NCBI GenBank assembly: GCA_002150995.1
Contig: MDHJ01000001.1
Location: forward strand, 868,001 to 932,000
Source of the DNA: Clavibacter michiganensis
GTDB lineage: Bacteria; Actinomycetota; Actinomycetes; Actinomycetales; Microbacteriaceae
DNA length: 64,000 bases
Direction of reading: 5' to 3'
Shown here: piece after piece, positions 9,911 through 17,625 of the stretch
Position numbering within the stretch: position 1 is the stretch's first letter
How the letters are laid out: the number at the start of each line of letters is the position of its first letter
Notes under the pieces: model-generated
Databases searched by the model: none
Told to the model about the DNA's origin: nothing
The model's input: the letters and a program-made list of their open reading frames with translations, nothing else
Program-made: the position numbers and the translations under genes

Positions 9911-10348
9911 TCAGGCGTCGAGCAGCAGGTCGGTCATGCTGCGCAGGCGCGCCTGCGCGCTCGAGTCCGTGCCGCTGCGGTCCGCCACGTCCTCGCGCAC
10001 GCTGTCGGCGACGCGCAGGAGGTCGGTCCGGATGGCGCGTCCGCGGTCCGTCAGGGCGATGAGCAGCCGGCGCTCGTCCGCCTGGTCGCGCTGCCGGGTG
10101 ATGTAGCCGAGGAGCTCGAGGCGCTTGAAGAGCGGGGACAGCGTGCCCGGCGTCAGCTGCACCGCCTCGCTCAGGTCGCCCGCCCGCCGCGGGTCCTCCT
10201 CGTAGAGGGCGAGCATCACGAGGTACTGCGGATGCGTCAGGTGGTAGGGCTTCAGCAACGGCCGGTAGAGCGAGATCACCGCTCGGGAGGCAGCTGCGAG
10301 CAGCAGTCCCATGTCGCGGTCGAGCAGCGCTCCGTCGTGGTCCGTCAT
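9911..10348 (-). CDS. MarR family transcriptional regulator
   Basis: A 145-residue winged-helix regulator. The DNA-recognition part reads LSEAVQLTPGTLSPLFKRLE, followed by the wing (GYITRQRDQADERRLLIALT). There is no cysteine anywhere, which rules out OhrR-type peroxide sensing through Cys. The gene stands alone, converging on the acetyltransferase, and its target is not evident: the next gene upstream on the same strand is a hypothetical 125 nt away. Autorepression would be usual for the family. Confidence 0.88.
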   Translation of the reverse strand: MTDHDGALLDRDMGLLLAAASRAVISLYRPLLKPYHLTHPQYLVMLALYEEDPRRAGDLSEAVQLTPGTLSPLFKRLELLGYITRQRDQADERRLLIALTDRGRAIRTDLLRVADSVREDVADRSGTDSSAQARLRSMTDLLLDA

Positions 10349-10473
10349 GTGTCCTCCTGGCCGTGCGCGGGAGCTCGTCCCCCGACGGCCTGATCCCCTC
10401 GGACGCTACTCCCGTCGTCGGACGCCGATGCGGGCGGTCGGCGCACGCACAGCGCGCACGGAGGGTCGGGTCA

Positions 10474-10821
10474 TCACTCGGTGCCGGGCGCCATCCAGCC
10501 CTGCTCCATCTGGTGGCGGCGCACCAGCTCGACGGCCCGGTCGGCGTCGACCGGGACCCGGTCCCAGATGATGCCCGAGCCGTCGAGCCAGCCGAGCGCC
10601 AGCATGGTGTCGGCCAGGTCCTCCACGAACATGGCCACGGTGGTGCCCTGCGCCCGGATCGAGTCGCCCAGCAGGCTCCAGCCGAAGTAGGCGGAGAGGT
10701 ACCGGGCCTGCTCGGAGTGGCTGCGCTGCAGGTGGCGGTTCAGCCGCTCGGTGGAGCCGCCCGAGGCCTGCACCTCGTCCTGCAGCTCGTCCTGGAGCTC
10801 GTCGCCGTGCTCGTCCGACAT
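10474..10821 (-). CDS. Hypothetical protein, 115 residues
   Basis: Not recognised. The ATG gives a soluble 115-residue protein: a very acidic Glu/Asp/Gln-rich start (DELQDELQDEVQ) of about 20 residues, then a helical, aromatic-containing body (ARYLSAYFGWSLLGDSIRAQ) and a short C-terminus with WMAPG. No signal peptide or membrane segment is visible. A TAATGT -10-like hexamer lies upstream on the minus strand at 10881-10886. Codon use matches real genes better than the overlapping opposite frames. It could be a small actinobacterial-only family. Confidence 0.6.
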   Translation of the reverse strand: MSDEHGDELQDELQDEVQASGGSTERLNRHLQRSHSEQARYLSAYFGWSLLGDSIRAQGTTVAMFVEDLADTMLALGWLDGSGIIWDRVPVDADRAVELVRRHQMEQGWMAPGTE

Positions 10822-10957
10822 CCGTCACCGTTCCTCTGCGTCAGGGTGCCGCCGGAGGACACCGGAGGCAGACCCCTCAGACATTACGGACGACCACCGA
10901 CAGAAGGCCAGCCGCAGCGGCCCGGACGCCGGTGCGGACCGGTTCCGCGCCCGCGCC

Positions 10958-11914
10958 TCAGGCCCGTCGGAGCTCCCAGTCGCCCACCCGGAGCCGGGTG
11001 AGGGCCGTCACGGCGGCCCGCACGGCCGGCGAGCCGGATCCTCCCGGTGCCGTCACGACGTGCACGACGCGCTCGCCGACGCCCGCGACGCGACGCCGGA
11101 CGACGCCGCGCGGGAGCGGCGCGGACGCGAGCGCGAGCGACGGCAGGAGGGCGACCCCGAGCCCCGCCTGCACCATGCCGACGGCGGCCGCCGCGTTGTC
11201 GGTCTCGAAGGAGGTCTCCGGTGCGAAGCCGCTGCGTGCGCACGCGCTCACCAGGTGGCGGCGGCAGCGCACGCAGCCCGCGATCCACCGGTCGTCCGCG
11301 AGGTCGCGGAGCGCGAGCGGGCCGCGGTGCCGGAGCGCCCGCGCCTCGGGGAGCACGGCCCACAGGGTCTCGCGCCAGAGGGCGCGCGCCTCCAGGCCGT
11401 CGAGGGCGCCCGCGGCCGGGTCGTCGGGGTCGCCCGGGTACGCGAAGGTCACGGCGACGTCGGCCTCGCGGGCGCGGATCGCCGCGACGGCCTCGGGCGG
11501 CTCGGCCTCCAGGTACCCGAAGCGGAGGCCGGGATGCGCCGCGGCGAGGCCGCCGAGCAGCCGCGGCACGACCGTCGACGACGCCGAGGGGAAGGCCGCG
11601 ACGCGCACGGTGCCCGCCCGGAGGCCGCGGAGGTCGTCGAGCTCGTCGGCGGCCGCGTCGATGGCGTGCACGACGGTCTCCGCGTGGCGGGAGAGCACGC
11701 GACCCGCCTCCGTGAGGACCACGCCGCGGCCGGATCGCGCCGTGACGGGGACGCCGATCCGCGCCTCGAGGCGGCGCAGCGTCTGGGAGAGCGCGGGCTG
11801 GCTGACGCCCAGGGCGGCCGCGGCGGCGGTGATCGAGCCGCGCACCGCGAGCGCGTGCACCGCCGAGAGCGCGGTGGAGTCGAGGTCGCGGGCCGTCGAG
11901 CGGGGATCCGTCAT
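10958..11914 (-). CDS. LysR family transcriptional regulator
   Basis: A 318-residue LysR regulator. The winged HTH is at the N-terminus (GSITAAAAALGVSQPALSQT) with the linker helix at about 60-90 and a substrate-binding domain from about residue 95. Three Cys lie close together in the effector domain (GCVRCRRHLVSACAR), which is unusual enough to suggest redox or metal sensing, though this is speculation. It is divergent from a class V aminotransferase gene, and a CATAA-N7-TTATG palindrome sits between them just upstream of its own start, the usual LysR arrangement. Confidence 0.9.
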   Translation of the reverse strand: MTDPRSTARDLDSTALSAVHALAVRGSITAAAAALGVSQPALSQTLRRLEARIGVPVTARSGRGVVLTEAGRVLSRHAETVVHAIDAAADELDDLRGLRAGTVRVAAFPSASSTVVPRLLGGLAAAHPGLRFGYLEAEPPEAVAAIRAREADVAVTFAYPGDPDDPAAGALDGLEARALWRETLWAVLPEARALRHRGPLALRDLADDRWIAGCVRCRRHLVSACARSGFAPETSFETDNAAAAVGMVQAGLGVALLPSLALASAPLPRGVVRRRVAGVGERVVHVVTAPGGSGSPAVRAAVTALTRLRVGDWELRRA

Positions 11915-11922
11915 GAACCGAG

Positions 11923-11939
11923 CATAACGAGGGCTTATG
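11923..11939. promoter_or_regulatory. LysR-type operator between divergent genes
   Basis: CATAACGAGGGCTTATG is a 5-bp inverted repeat with a 7-nt spacer and fits the T-N11-A LysR box. It begins 9 nt upstream of the LysR start and lies 57 nt upstream of the aminotransferase start, so a bound LysR protein could repress itself and act on the divergent gene. It is markedly AT-richer than its surroundings. Confidence 0.6.
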
Positions 11940-11995
11940 GGACGCATGCCCGGCGGGGGCTTGCTCGACGCCCCCGGCCTCGTCACGCTGGGAGC

Positions 11996-13093
11996 ATGGC
12001 CTCCCGGACCCCGACCCCCGACCCCGCGCCCGCCGACACGGGCGCCGCGCCGGTGCCCGCGGACCTCCGCGACCTGTTCGAGGCCGGGCCCGGCTACCTC
12101 TCCGCCTGCACCATGGGGCTCCCCACGCGCGAGACCGTCGAGCGCCTGCGCGCCGACCTCGGTAAGTGGTCGGCCGGGGGATCGACCGCGCACGGGTACG
12201 GCGGGATCGTCGAGGGGGTGCGCGCGTCGTACGCGTCGCTCGTGGGCGTGCCCGTGGGATCCGTCGCCGTCGGCTCGCAGACCGCCTCCTTCGTCAGCGT
12301 GCTCGCCGCCGCCGTGCCCGCGGGCGCCGAGGTGCTCTGCGTCGCCGGCGACTTCAGCTCGCTCACCTACCCGTTCGTCGTCGCCGAGGCGCGCGGCGTC
12401 GTCGTCCGGCACGTGCCGCTCGAGGAGCTGGCGGCGAGCATCGGCCCGCGTACGCACCTGGTCGCGTTCTCGCTCGTGCAGTCGGCGGACGGCCGGGTCG
12501 CCGACGTCGCCGCGATCCGGGAGGCGGCCCGGGTGAACGGCGCCTTCACGCTCTGCGACACCACGCAGGCCGCGGGTGCCATGCCCGTCGACGCGAGCCT
12601 CTTCGACGCGACCGCCTGCCACGCCTACAAGTGGCTGTGCGCACCCCGGGGCGCGGCCTTCCTCACGCTGTCCGACCGCTACCGCCGCACCCTCGTCCCC
12701 GTCCAGGCCAACTGGTACGCGGGAGCCGACGTGTGGGCGTCCTGCTACGGGCCGGCGATGGCGCTCGCCGAGGACGCGCGCGCGTTCGACGTGTCGCCCG
12801 CCTTCGGCGCCTGGGTGGGTGCCGCCCCGGCCATCGCGCTCTTCGCCCGCCTCGACCTCGACGCGGTCCACCGTCGCAACGCCGAGCTGGGCGACCTGGT
12901 GAGCCGGGGCCTCGGCATCGAGGAGCGCGGCCAGGCGATCGTCACCTGGCCCGACGCGGACGGCGCCGACCTGGCGCGCCTGGGGGCGGCCGGGATCGTC
13001 GCGTCCGGGCGGGCGGGGCGCGCGCGCATCGCCTTCCACGTCTGGAACGACGAGGACGACGTGGAGCGCGTGGTCGCGGCCCTCCGCGGCTGA
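11996..13093 (+). CDS. Class V aminotransferase-fold PLP enzyme
   Basis: A 365-residue fold-type I PLP enzyme (aminotransferase/cysteine desulfurase-like). The Schiff-base lysine is in CHAYKWLCAPRG, and the cofactor Asp is in LCDTTQAAGAMPVD. Only about 9 nt after a TCACGCT-like element precede the ATG, and no ribosome site is visible, so the mRNA may be leaderless. The divergent LysR gene is the likely regulator. The substrate is not evident; family members include desulfurases, kynureninases and isopenicillin-epimerase-like enzymes. The lack of a conserved Cys loop argues against a desulfurase. Confidence 0.8.
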   Translation: MASRTPTPDPAPADTGAAPVPADLRDLFEAGPGYLSACTMGLPTRETVERLRADLGKWSAGGSTAHGYGGIVEGVRASYASLVGVPVGSVAVGSQTASFVSVLAAAVPAGAEVLCVAGDFSSLTYPFVVAEARGVVVRHVPLEELAASIGPRTHLVAFSLVQSADGRVADVAAIREAARVNGAFTLCDTTQAAGAMPVDASLFDATACHAYKWLCAPRGAAFLTLSDRYRRTLVPVQANWYAGADVWASCYGPAMALAEDARAFDVSPAFGAWVGAAPAIALFARLDLDAVHRRNAELGDLVSRGLGIEERGQAIVTWPDADGADLARLGAAGIVASGRAGRARIAFHVWNDEDDVERVVAALRG

Positions 13094-13221
13094 GGAACGA
13101 AATTCTTCCACCTGGGAATAAGCCGGGGGAGCGGAAGTTGGACCTCCAGGCGGCTCGTGTCCGCCCCCGCACACCGCCCTCCGGCGAGGAGTGCACCACG
13201 CCCCATCGAAGGAACGCCTCC

Positions 13222-14457
13222 GTGTCGTCTGCCGTCATCCACCCCGGCGACGCGCTCTCCCGCCGGGAGCGCATCGTCTACATCCTCGTGCTCGGCGCCC
13301 TCGTGGGCCTCGGGCCGTTCACGATCGACCTGTACCTGCCGGCGTTCCCGGTGCTCAAGGACGAGTTCGGCGTCTCGGACGCGGCGATCCAGCTGACCCT
13401 CACCGGCACGACTGTGGGCTTCGCGCTCGGCCAGCTCGTCGTCGGCCCGTGGAGCGACCGCGTGGGCCGCCGCCTGCCCCTCATCGTCGCCTCGAGCGGC
13501 CACATCCTCGCGTCGCTCGGCGCAGCGCTCTCCACGGACGTGACCATGCTCCTCGTCTTCCGCGTGCTGCAGGGCGCGGGCGCCGCGGCCGGCGCCGTGG
13601 TCGCCATGGCGATGGTGCGCGACCTCTTCGGCGGCCGGCCCCTCGTCCGGATGCTCTCGCGCCTCGCCCTCGTCACCGGGCTCGCGCCGATCCTCGCCCC
13701 GGTCATCGGCTCGCAGCTGCTCCGCATCGTCGACTGGCGGGGCGTGTTCTACGCGCTCGCCGCGTACGGCGTCCTGGTCGTCGTCGCCGTGGTCTTCCTC
13801 ATCGTGGAGACGCTACCCCGCGAGGAGGTCGTGAAGGAGGAGAAGGGCGCGCTGCTGCGCCGCTACCGGAACGTGCTCCGCGACCGCGTGTTCGTCGGCG
13901 TCGCCATCATCGGCGGCATGCAGTTCGCGGGACTGTTCTCCTACCTCTCCAGCTCGTCGTTCCTGTTCCAGGACGTCTACGGGTTCGACGCGCAGCAGTT
14001 CGGGATCCTCTTCGGCGTGAACTCCCTCGGCATCGTCATCGGCAACCAGGTCGCCGCGCGCATGACGAAGCTCGTCGGCCCGCAGTGGATCCTGGCGGGC
14101 GTCGTCGTCGTGCAGTTCGCGGCGAGCGCCGCCATCGTCCTGCTCGGGACCTTCACCGACGCCGGGCTCCTCGGCACGCTCATCCCGCTGTTCTTCTTCA
14201 TCCTCGCCTGCGGCTTCGGCTTCCCCTGCGTGCAGGTCCTCGGGCTCGTGAACCACGGCCACGAGGCCGGCACGGCGGCGTCGCTGCTCGGCGCGGTGAA
14301 CTTCGGCCTGGCGGGCGCGATCTCGCCCATCGTCGGCGTCCTCGGCATCACCTCGGGCGTGCCGATGGCGTCCGTCATGGGCGCCTGCGCGGTCGTGTCG
14401 ATCCTCGCGATGTGGCTCATCGTGCAGCCGCGGACGGTGCCGGCGCTCACCAGCTGA
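13222..14457 (+). CDS. Bcr/CflA-like MFS multidrug transporter
   Basis: A 411-residue, 12-segment transporter of the DHA1 group. It starts at a GTG preceded by GAAGGAA. Motif A is clear between segments 2 and 3 (GPWSDRVGRRLPLI), and the first segment carries the LGPFTIDLYLPAFP signature typical of Bcr/CflA proteins. A charged central loop (PREEVVKEEKG) separates the two halves. It probably exports a hydrophobic drug or small metabolite by proton antiport. The spacer 13094-13221 holds an AT-richer patch (about 13098-13125) that may be its promoter region. Confidence 0.88.
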   Translation: MSSAVIHPGDALSRRERIVYILVLGALVGLGPFTIDLYLPAFPVLKDEFGVSDAAIQLTLTGTTVGFALGQLVVGPWSDRVGRRLPLIVASSGHILASLGAALSTDVTMLLVFRVLQGAGAAAGAVVAMAMVRDLFGGRPLVRMLSRLALVTGLAPILAPVIGSQLLRIVDWRGVFYALAAYGVLVVVAVVFLIVETLPREEVVKEEKGALLRRYRNVLRDRVFVGVAIIGGMQFAGLFSYLSSSSFLFQDVYGFDAQQFGILFGVNSLGIVIGNQVAARMTKLVGPQWILAGVVVVQFAASAAIVLLGTFTDAGLLGTLIPLFFFILACGFGFPCVQVLGLVNHGHEAGTAASLLGAVNFGLAGAISPIVGVLGITSGVPMASVMGACAVVSILAMWLIVQPRTVPALTS

Positions 14458-14485
14458 GGCCGTCGGGGCCCCCGGATGCGCTGGG

Positions 14486-14491
14486 TAGGGT
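14486..14491 (+). promoter_or_regulatory. -10 box TAGGGT for a leaderless mRNA
   Basis: TAGGGT ends 6 nt before the ATG of the membrane acyltransferase-like gene, so transcription should start at or next to the start codon. No Shine-Dalgarno sequence fits in the gap. Confidence 0.6.
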
Positions 14492-14497
14492 GAGGCC

Positions 14498-15582
14498 ATG
14501 AGCCCCGTCCGCGACCCGGCCCGACTCCGCGGCATCGACGCGGCCCGCGGGCTCGCGGTCCTCGGGATGATGGCGGCGCACGTCGCACTGCCGCGCACGC
14601 TCGACCTGGCGGACCCCGCGTCCTGGCTCGCCGTCACCGACGGCCGGTCGTCCATCCTCTTCGCGACGCTCGCGGGCGTGTCCATCGCGCTCATGTCGGG
14701 ACGGGAGCGGCCGGCGTCGGGCGGCGAACTCGCGCGCGTGCGGCTGCGGATCCTGGTGCGCGCGGCGTGCCTGTTCCTCCTCGGCGGCCTGCTCGCGTCC
14801 CTGCAGACGTACGTGGCCGTCATCCTGGAGGTCTACGCCGTCCTGTTCGTCGCGGTCCTGCCGCTGCTGCGGTGGCGCGCGTCGCGGCTGCTGGCGCTCG
14901 CCGCCGCCGGCGCCGTGGCGCTGCCGGTGCTCACGACCGCTCTCACCATCCACTTCGACGGCTCGCTCATGCGGCCGGACCCGTTCGTGCTGCTGGTCGT
15001 CACGGGCCACTACCCGGCGCTCACGTGGGTGGTGTTCGCCGTCGCGGGCCTCGGCGTCGGGCGGCTCGCGCTCGGGTCGGCCCGCGTGCAGCTGCTGCTC
15101 GTGACGGTCGGGGCGGGCCTCGCCGTGCTCGCGTACGGCGGCTCCGCGCTCCTCGAGGCGGCCGTGGCGGCGCCGCCCCCGGGCTGGGAGTACATCCTCT
15201 CGACGACGCCGCACGAGGGATCGCCGTTCGAGGTGGTGGGCTCCGGCGGGACCGCGATCGCGGTCATCGGCCTGTGCCTCCGCGTCGCCGCCCTCCTGCC
15301 CGCCGTGCTGGTGCCGCTCGAGGCGGTGGGGCAGCTCGCGCTGACCGTGTACGCCGTGCACATCGTCGCCATCGACCTGCTCGCTCCGAGGGCGACCTCA
15401 TCGCGGACGACGGCGCCTACCTCGCGTTCGTCGCGGTCACGGTCGTGCTGTGCCTGCTCTGGACGCGGATCCTCGGGCGCGGCCCGTTCGAGCGCGCGCT
15501 GGGGGCCGTGGCGGGGCGCACGGCGGACGCCGGCGGCCGCGGACGCCGTGACCGGGAGCCCGAGGTCGAGCCCGTCGTCTAG
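14498..15582 (+). CDS. HGSNAT/DUF1624-like membrane acyltransferase, frameshifted as given
   Basis: Multi-pass membrane protein of the heparan-alpha-glucosaminide N-acetyltransferase-like type: LRGIDAARGLAVLGMMAAHV at the start, about ten membrane segments, and the conserved TGHYPALTWVVFAVAGLGVGR region. The frame breaks near 15386: LTVYAVHIVAIDLLA is followed in another frame by PEGDLIADDGAYLAF and a last membrane helix to the stop at 15582. Restoring one C (CTCCCGAG instead of CTCCGAG) yields 361 residues. The substrate is unknown; envelope glycan acylation is plausible. Confidence 0.75.
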
Positions 15583-16547
15583 GCCGACGGCGGGACGCCG
15601 GCGACCGTGCCGTCCGCTGCGCGCCCGTGTCCGCGGCGTGCGCTCCGGGCCGCGGCGCCGATGAGGCCCAGCGCCTCCACCCGGGCCGCCTGCGCGGGCG
15701 AGGCCGCGTCCCAGGCGGCGCTGAGGGCGCACCACGCCTCCGTCCACGCGAGCACGGCGTCGAGGTCGCGCTCCGTCTCCTCCGCCACGACGCGGGCGCG
15801 ACGGGCGAGCCGGCCCGGACGCAGGGCGATCTCGGGGGTCGGGTTGCAGAGGATGTTCGCCGTGTCGAAGCCGGGGTCGCCGAGGAGCGCCTTGGGGTCG
15901 ATCGCGCGCCACGATCCCGCGTCGCCGTCCGCGGAATCCGCGCCGTCCCCGGTGTCCGCGCCCTCCCCGGGGAACCGCAGCACGTTGCCGTGGTGCACGT
16001 CGCCGTGCAGCACCGCCGGCGGGTGGGAGCCGGATCCGGCGAGGAGCTCCCGGGCGATCCCGGCACCGCGGTCCAGGGACCGCGGCAGCGGGCGGACCGG
16101 GGCGAGGAGCGCGCGGAACCAGACGTCGAGCGGCACGGCGTCGGCGATGGTCCGCGCGTCGACCGGGACCCCGTGGAGCCGCACGGCGGCGCGCGCGAGG
16201 ATCCGGGTCGCCCGGTCGTCGCGCGCGTCCGCGCCCGCCCCGCTCCCGTCCGGACCGCTCGCGGACGCCTCGCGCACGAGGATCCCGGGGTCGTCCGCCC
16301 GCGCCATGAGCAGGGTGCCGTCGGGATCCGCCTCCCGCACCGGCGCGGCACCGCGCCCGGCCCACGCGGCCATGAGGCGGCCACCCCGGCGCTCCTCCTC
16401 GACCGAGGGCACCTTGAGCACCAGGCGGACGCCGTCGCGGCGGACGGGGGCGATCACGCTGCTGGGCGTCCGGAGGACGGGGCCGTCCTCCTCGAGCCGC
16501 CAGCGCGCCAGGATCGGCGCGAGCTCCGGGTCGTCCGCGGGACGCAT
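15579..16547 (-). CDS. Aminoglycoside/hydroxyurea antibiotic phosphotransferase-like kinase
   Basis: A 322-residue APH-fold kinase resembling streptomycin 6-kinase/hydroxyurea phosphotransferase proteins. The catalytic loop is HGDVHHGNVL and the metal-binding loop begins AIDPKALLGDPGFD, both intact; the P-loop lysine region is VRLVLKVPSVEEE. The ATG overlaps the stop of the upstream membrane gene (ATGA), so the two are co-translated. The real substrate may be a metabolite rather than a drug; resistance is not proven. An Asp/Gly-rich insertion at about residues 198-210 is unusual. Its stop overlaps the convergent acyltransferase gene by 4 nt. Confidence 0.8.
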   Translation of the reverse strand: MRPADDPELAPILARWRLEEDGPVLRTPSSVIAPVRRDGVRLVLKVPSVEEERRGGRLMAAWAGRGAAPVREADPDGTLLMARADDPGILVREASASGPDGSGAGADARDDRATRILARAAVRLHGVPVDARTIADAVPLDVWFRALLAPVRPLPRSLDRGAGIARELLAGSGSHPPAVLHGDVHHGNVLRFPGEGADTGDGADSADGDAGSWRAIDPKALLGDPGFDTANILCNPTPEIALRPGRLARRARVVAEETERDLDAVLAWTEAWCALSAAWDAASPAQAARVEALGLIGAAARSARRGHGRAADGTVAGVPPSA

Positions 16548-17218
16548 CAGAGGCGGATGGAGAGCGGGACGCCCGTGAGCGCCATGATGCCCACGACGGC
16601 GCCGATCGCGCCGATGCCGAGGAGCACGAGCACCGCGGCGAGCGAGATGCGGGACCGCTCGTACCAGGGCAGGATCCCGCGCCGGCTGCCGCGCAGCTCC
16701 GCCATCGTCAGCACCTTCGCCTGCTCGATGAGCGGGATGTCGATCCCGGCCGCCATCGAGCGCATGGTCAGGAGGTCGTACACGTGGCCGCTGAGGCGGA
16801 GGAGGAGGCGTCCGTCGACGTCGGTGACGAACAGGCGCGGCTGCGTGTCGAGGGTCAGGCCCTGGTAGACGTGCACCACGAGCAGGCCGTGCACGGCGGT
16901 GCGGGCCACGCGCGTGCGGCGCCCCAGGAAGCGCGACTCCACGTCGCCCGTGGCGAGGGTGATGCGCACGTAGGAGGTGACGTAGAGCACGGCGAGGAGG
17001 GAGCCGAGCAGCACGACCACGGCGACGCCGAGGATCACCGCCGCCGCGTTGCCGGTCGGGATCGCGAGCACCAGGAGGGCGGCGCCGAGCGGCACGACGA
17101 GCGCCAGCGTCGCGAGGCCGACCTGGCGCAGGAGGGCGCGGCGGGGGCGGATGAGGGTGCTGACGCCGTCGGACGGGAGCAGGAGGGGCGGAGGGGCCGG
17201 ATCGCCGTCGTGGTGCAC
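16547..17218 (-). CDS. Membrane protein, PH-domain-like, unknown function
   Basis: Not firmly recognised. A 223-residue protein with two N-terminal membrane helices (about 33-80), a beta-rich soluble middle (YVRITLATGDVESRFLGRRTRVAR...) that looks like a bacterial PH-like domain, and a C-terminal membrane helix (about 190-215). The gene is the first of a two-gene operon with the antibiotic-kinase-like gene. The 224 nt upstream, to the tRNA terminator, hold no gene. Confidence 0.65.
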   Translation of the reverse strand: MHHDGDPAPPPLLLPSDGVSTLIRPRRALLRQVGLATLALVVPLGAALLVLAIPTGNAAAVILGVAVVVLLGSLLAVLYVTSYVRITLATGDVESRFLGRRTRVARTAVHGLLVVHVYQGLTLDTQPRLFVTDVDGRLLLRLSGHVYDLLTMRSMAAGIDIPLIEQAKVLTMAELRGSRRGILPWYERSRISLAAVLVLLGIGAIGAVVGIMALTGVPLSIRL

Positions 17219-17442
17219 GTCGCCTCCGGTCGTCGTCCGACGCCGTCCTCGCGCCCGTGGCCGCCCGGCACGCCGCCCGTCGCGGGCGGTGGCGCCCGCG
17301 ACGCGGGAGGGACGACCGGTCCAGCCTAGGTGCGCGCGGCTCGACGCGCCGTGGGCGCGATGGGGGACAGCTGCGCCCGGTCGGGGTACAACCGGGCGCG
17401 ATCCGCGCAGGGACGGGCCTCGCGGTCGTCATGCCCCGCAAC

Positions 17443-17484
17443 GATGAGAGCCCCGCCGGACCGGGGTCCGTCGGGGCTCTCATC
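17443..17484 (-). terminator. Hairpin terminator downstream of tRNA-Ser
   Basis: A 13-bp perfect stem (GATGAGAGCCCCG with its complement) with a second small stem inside, placed 9 nt past the 3' end of the tRNA. There is no clear U tract, as is usual for high-GC actinobacterial terminators. Confidence 0.75.
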
Positions 17485-17492
17485 TCGTCTGG

Positions 17493-17577
17493 CGGAGGAT
17501 AGGGGATTCGAACCCCTGAGGGCTTTCACCCAACACGCTTTCCAAGCGTGCGCCATAGGCCACTAGGCGAATCCTCC
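17493..17577 (-). tRNA. tRNA-Ser(GGA)
   Basis: An 85-nt class II tRNA. The 7-bp acceptor stem is GGAGGAT/ATCCTCC with discriminator G. The anticodon arm is CACGCTTGGAAAGCGTG, giving anticodon GGA. A long variable arm (GTTGGGTGAAAGCCCTC) and the T arm AGGGTTCGAATCCCCT are present. It decodes UCC and UCU. CCA is not encoded. Confidence 0.97.
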
Positions 17578-17625
17578 ATGACGCGTGCCGTCGGCGTCAG
17601 GAACGCGCGGCGGCACCCGTCGATA

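Noticed and set aside
10311..11363. Several ORFs on both strands over the hypothetical and LysR genes
   Set aside because: They are Arg/Gly/Ala-rich shadows; the LysR frame contains the HTH and effector domain.
15579..16547. A dedicated aminoglycoside-resistance determinant or resistance island
   Set aside because: The kinase has ordinary host composition, lies in an operon with a membrane protein and has no mobile-element marks; only family resemblance is supported.
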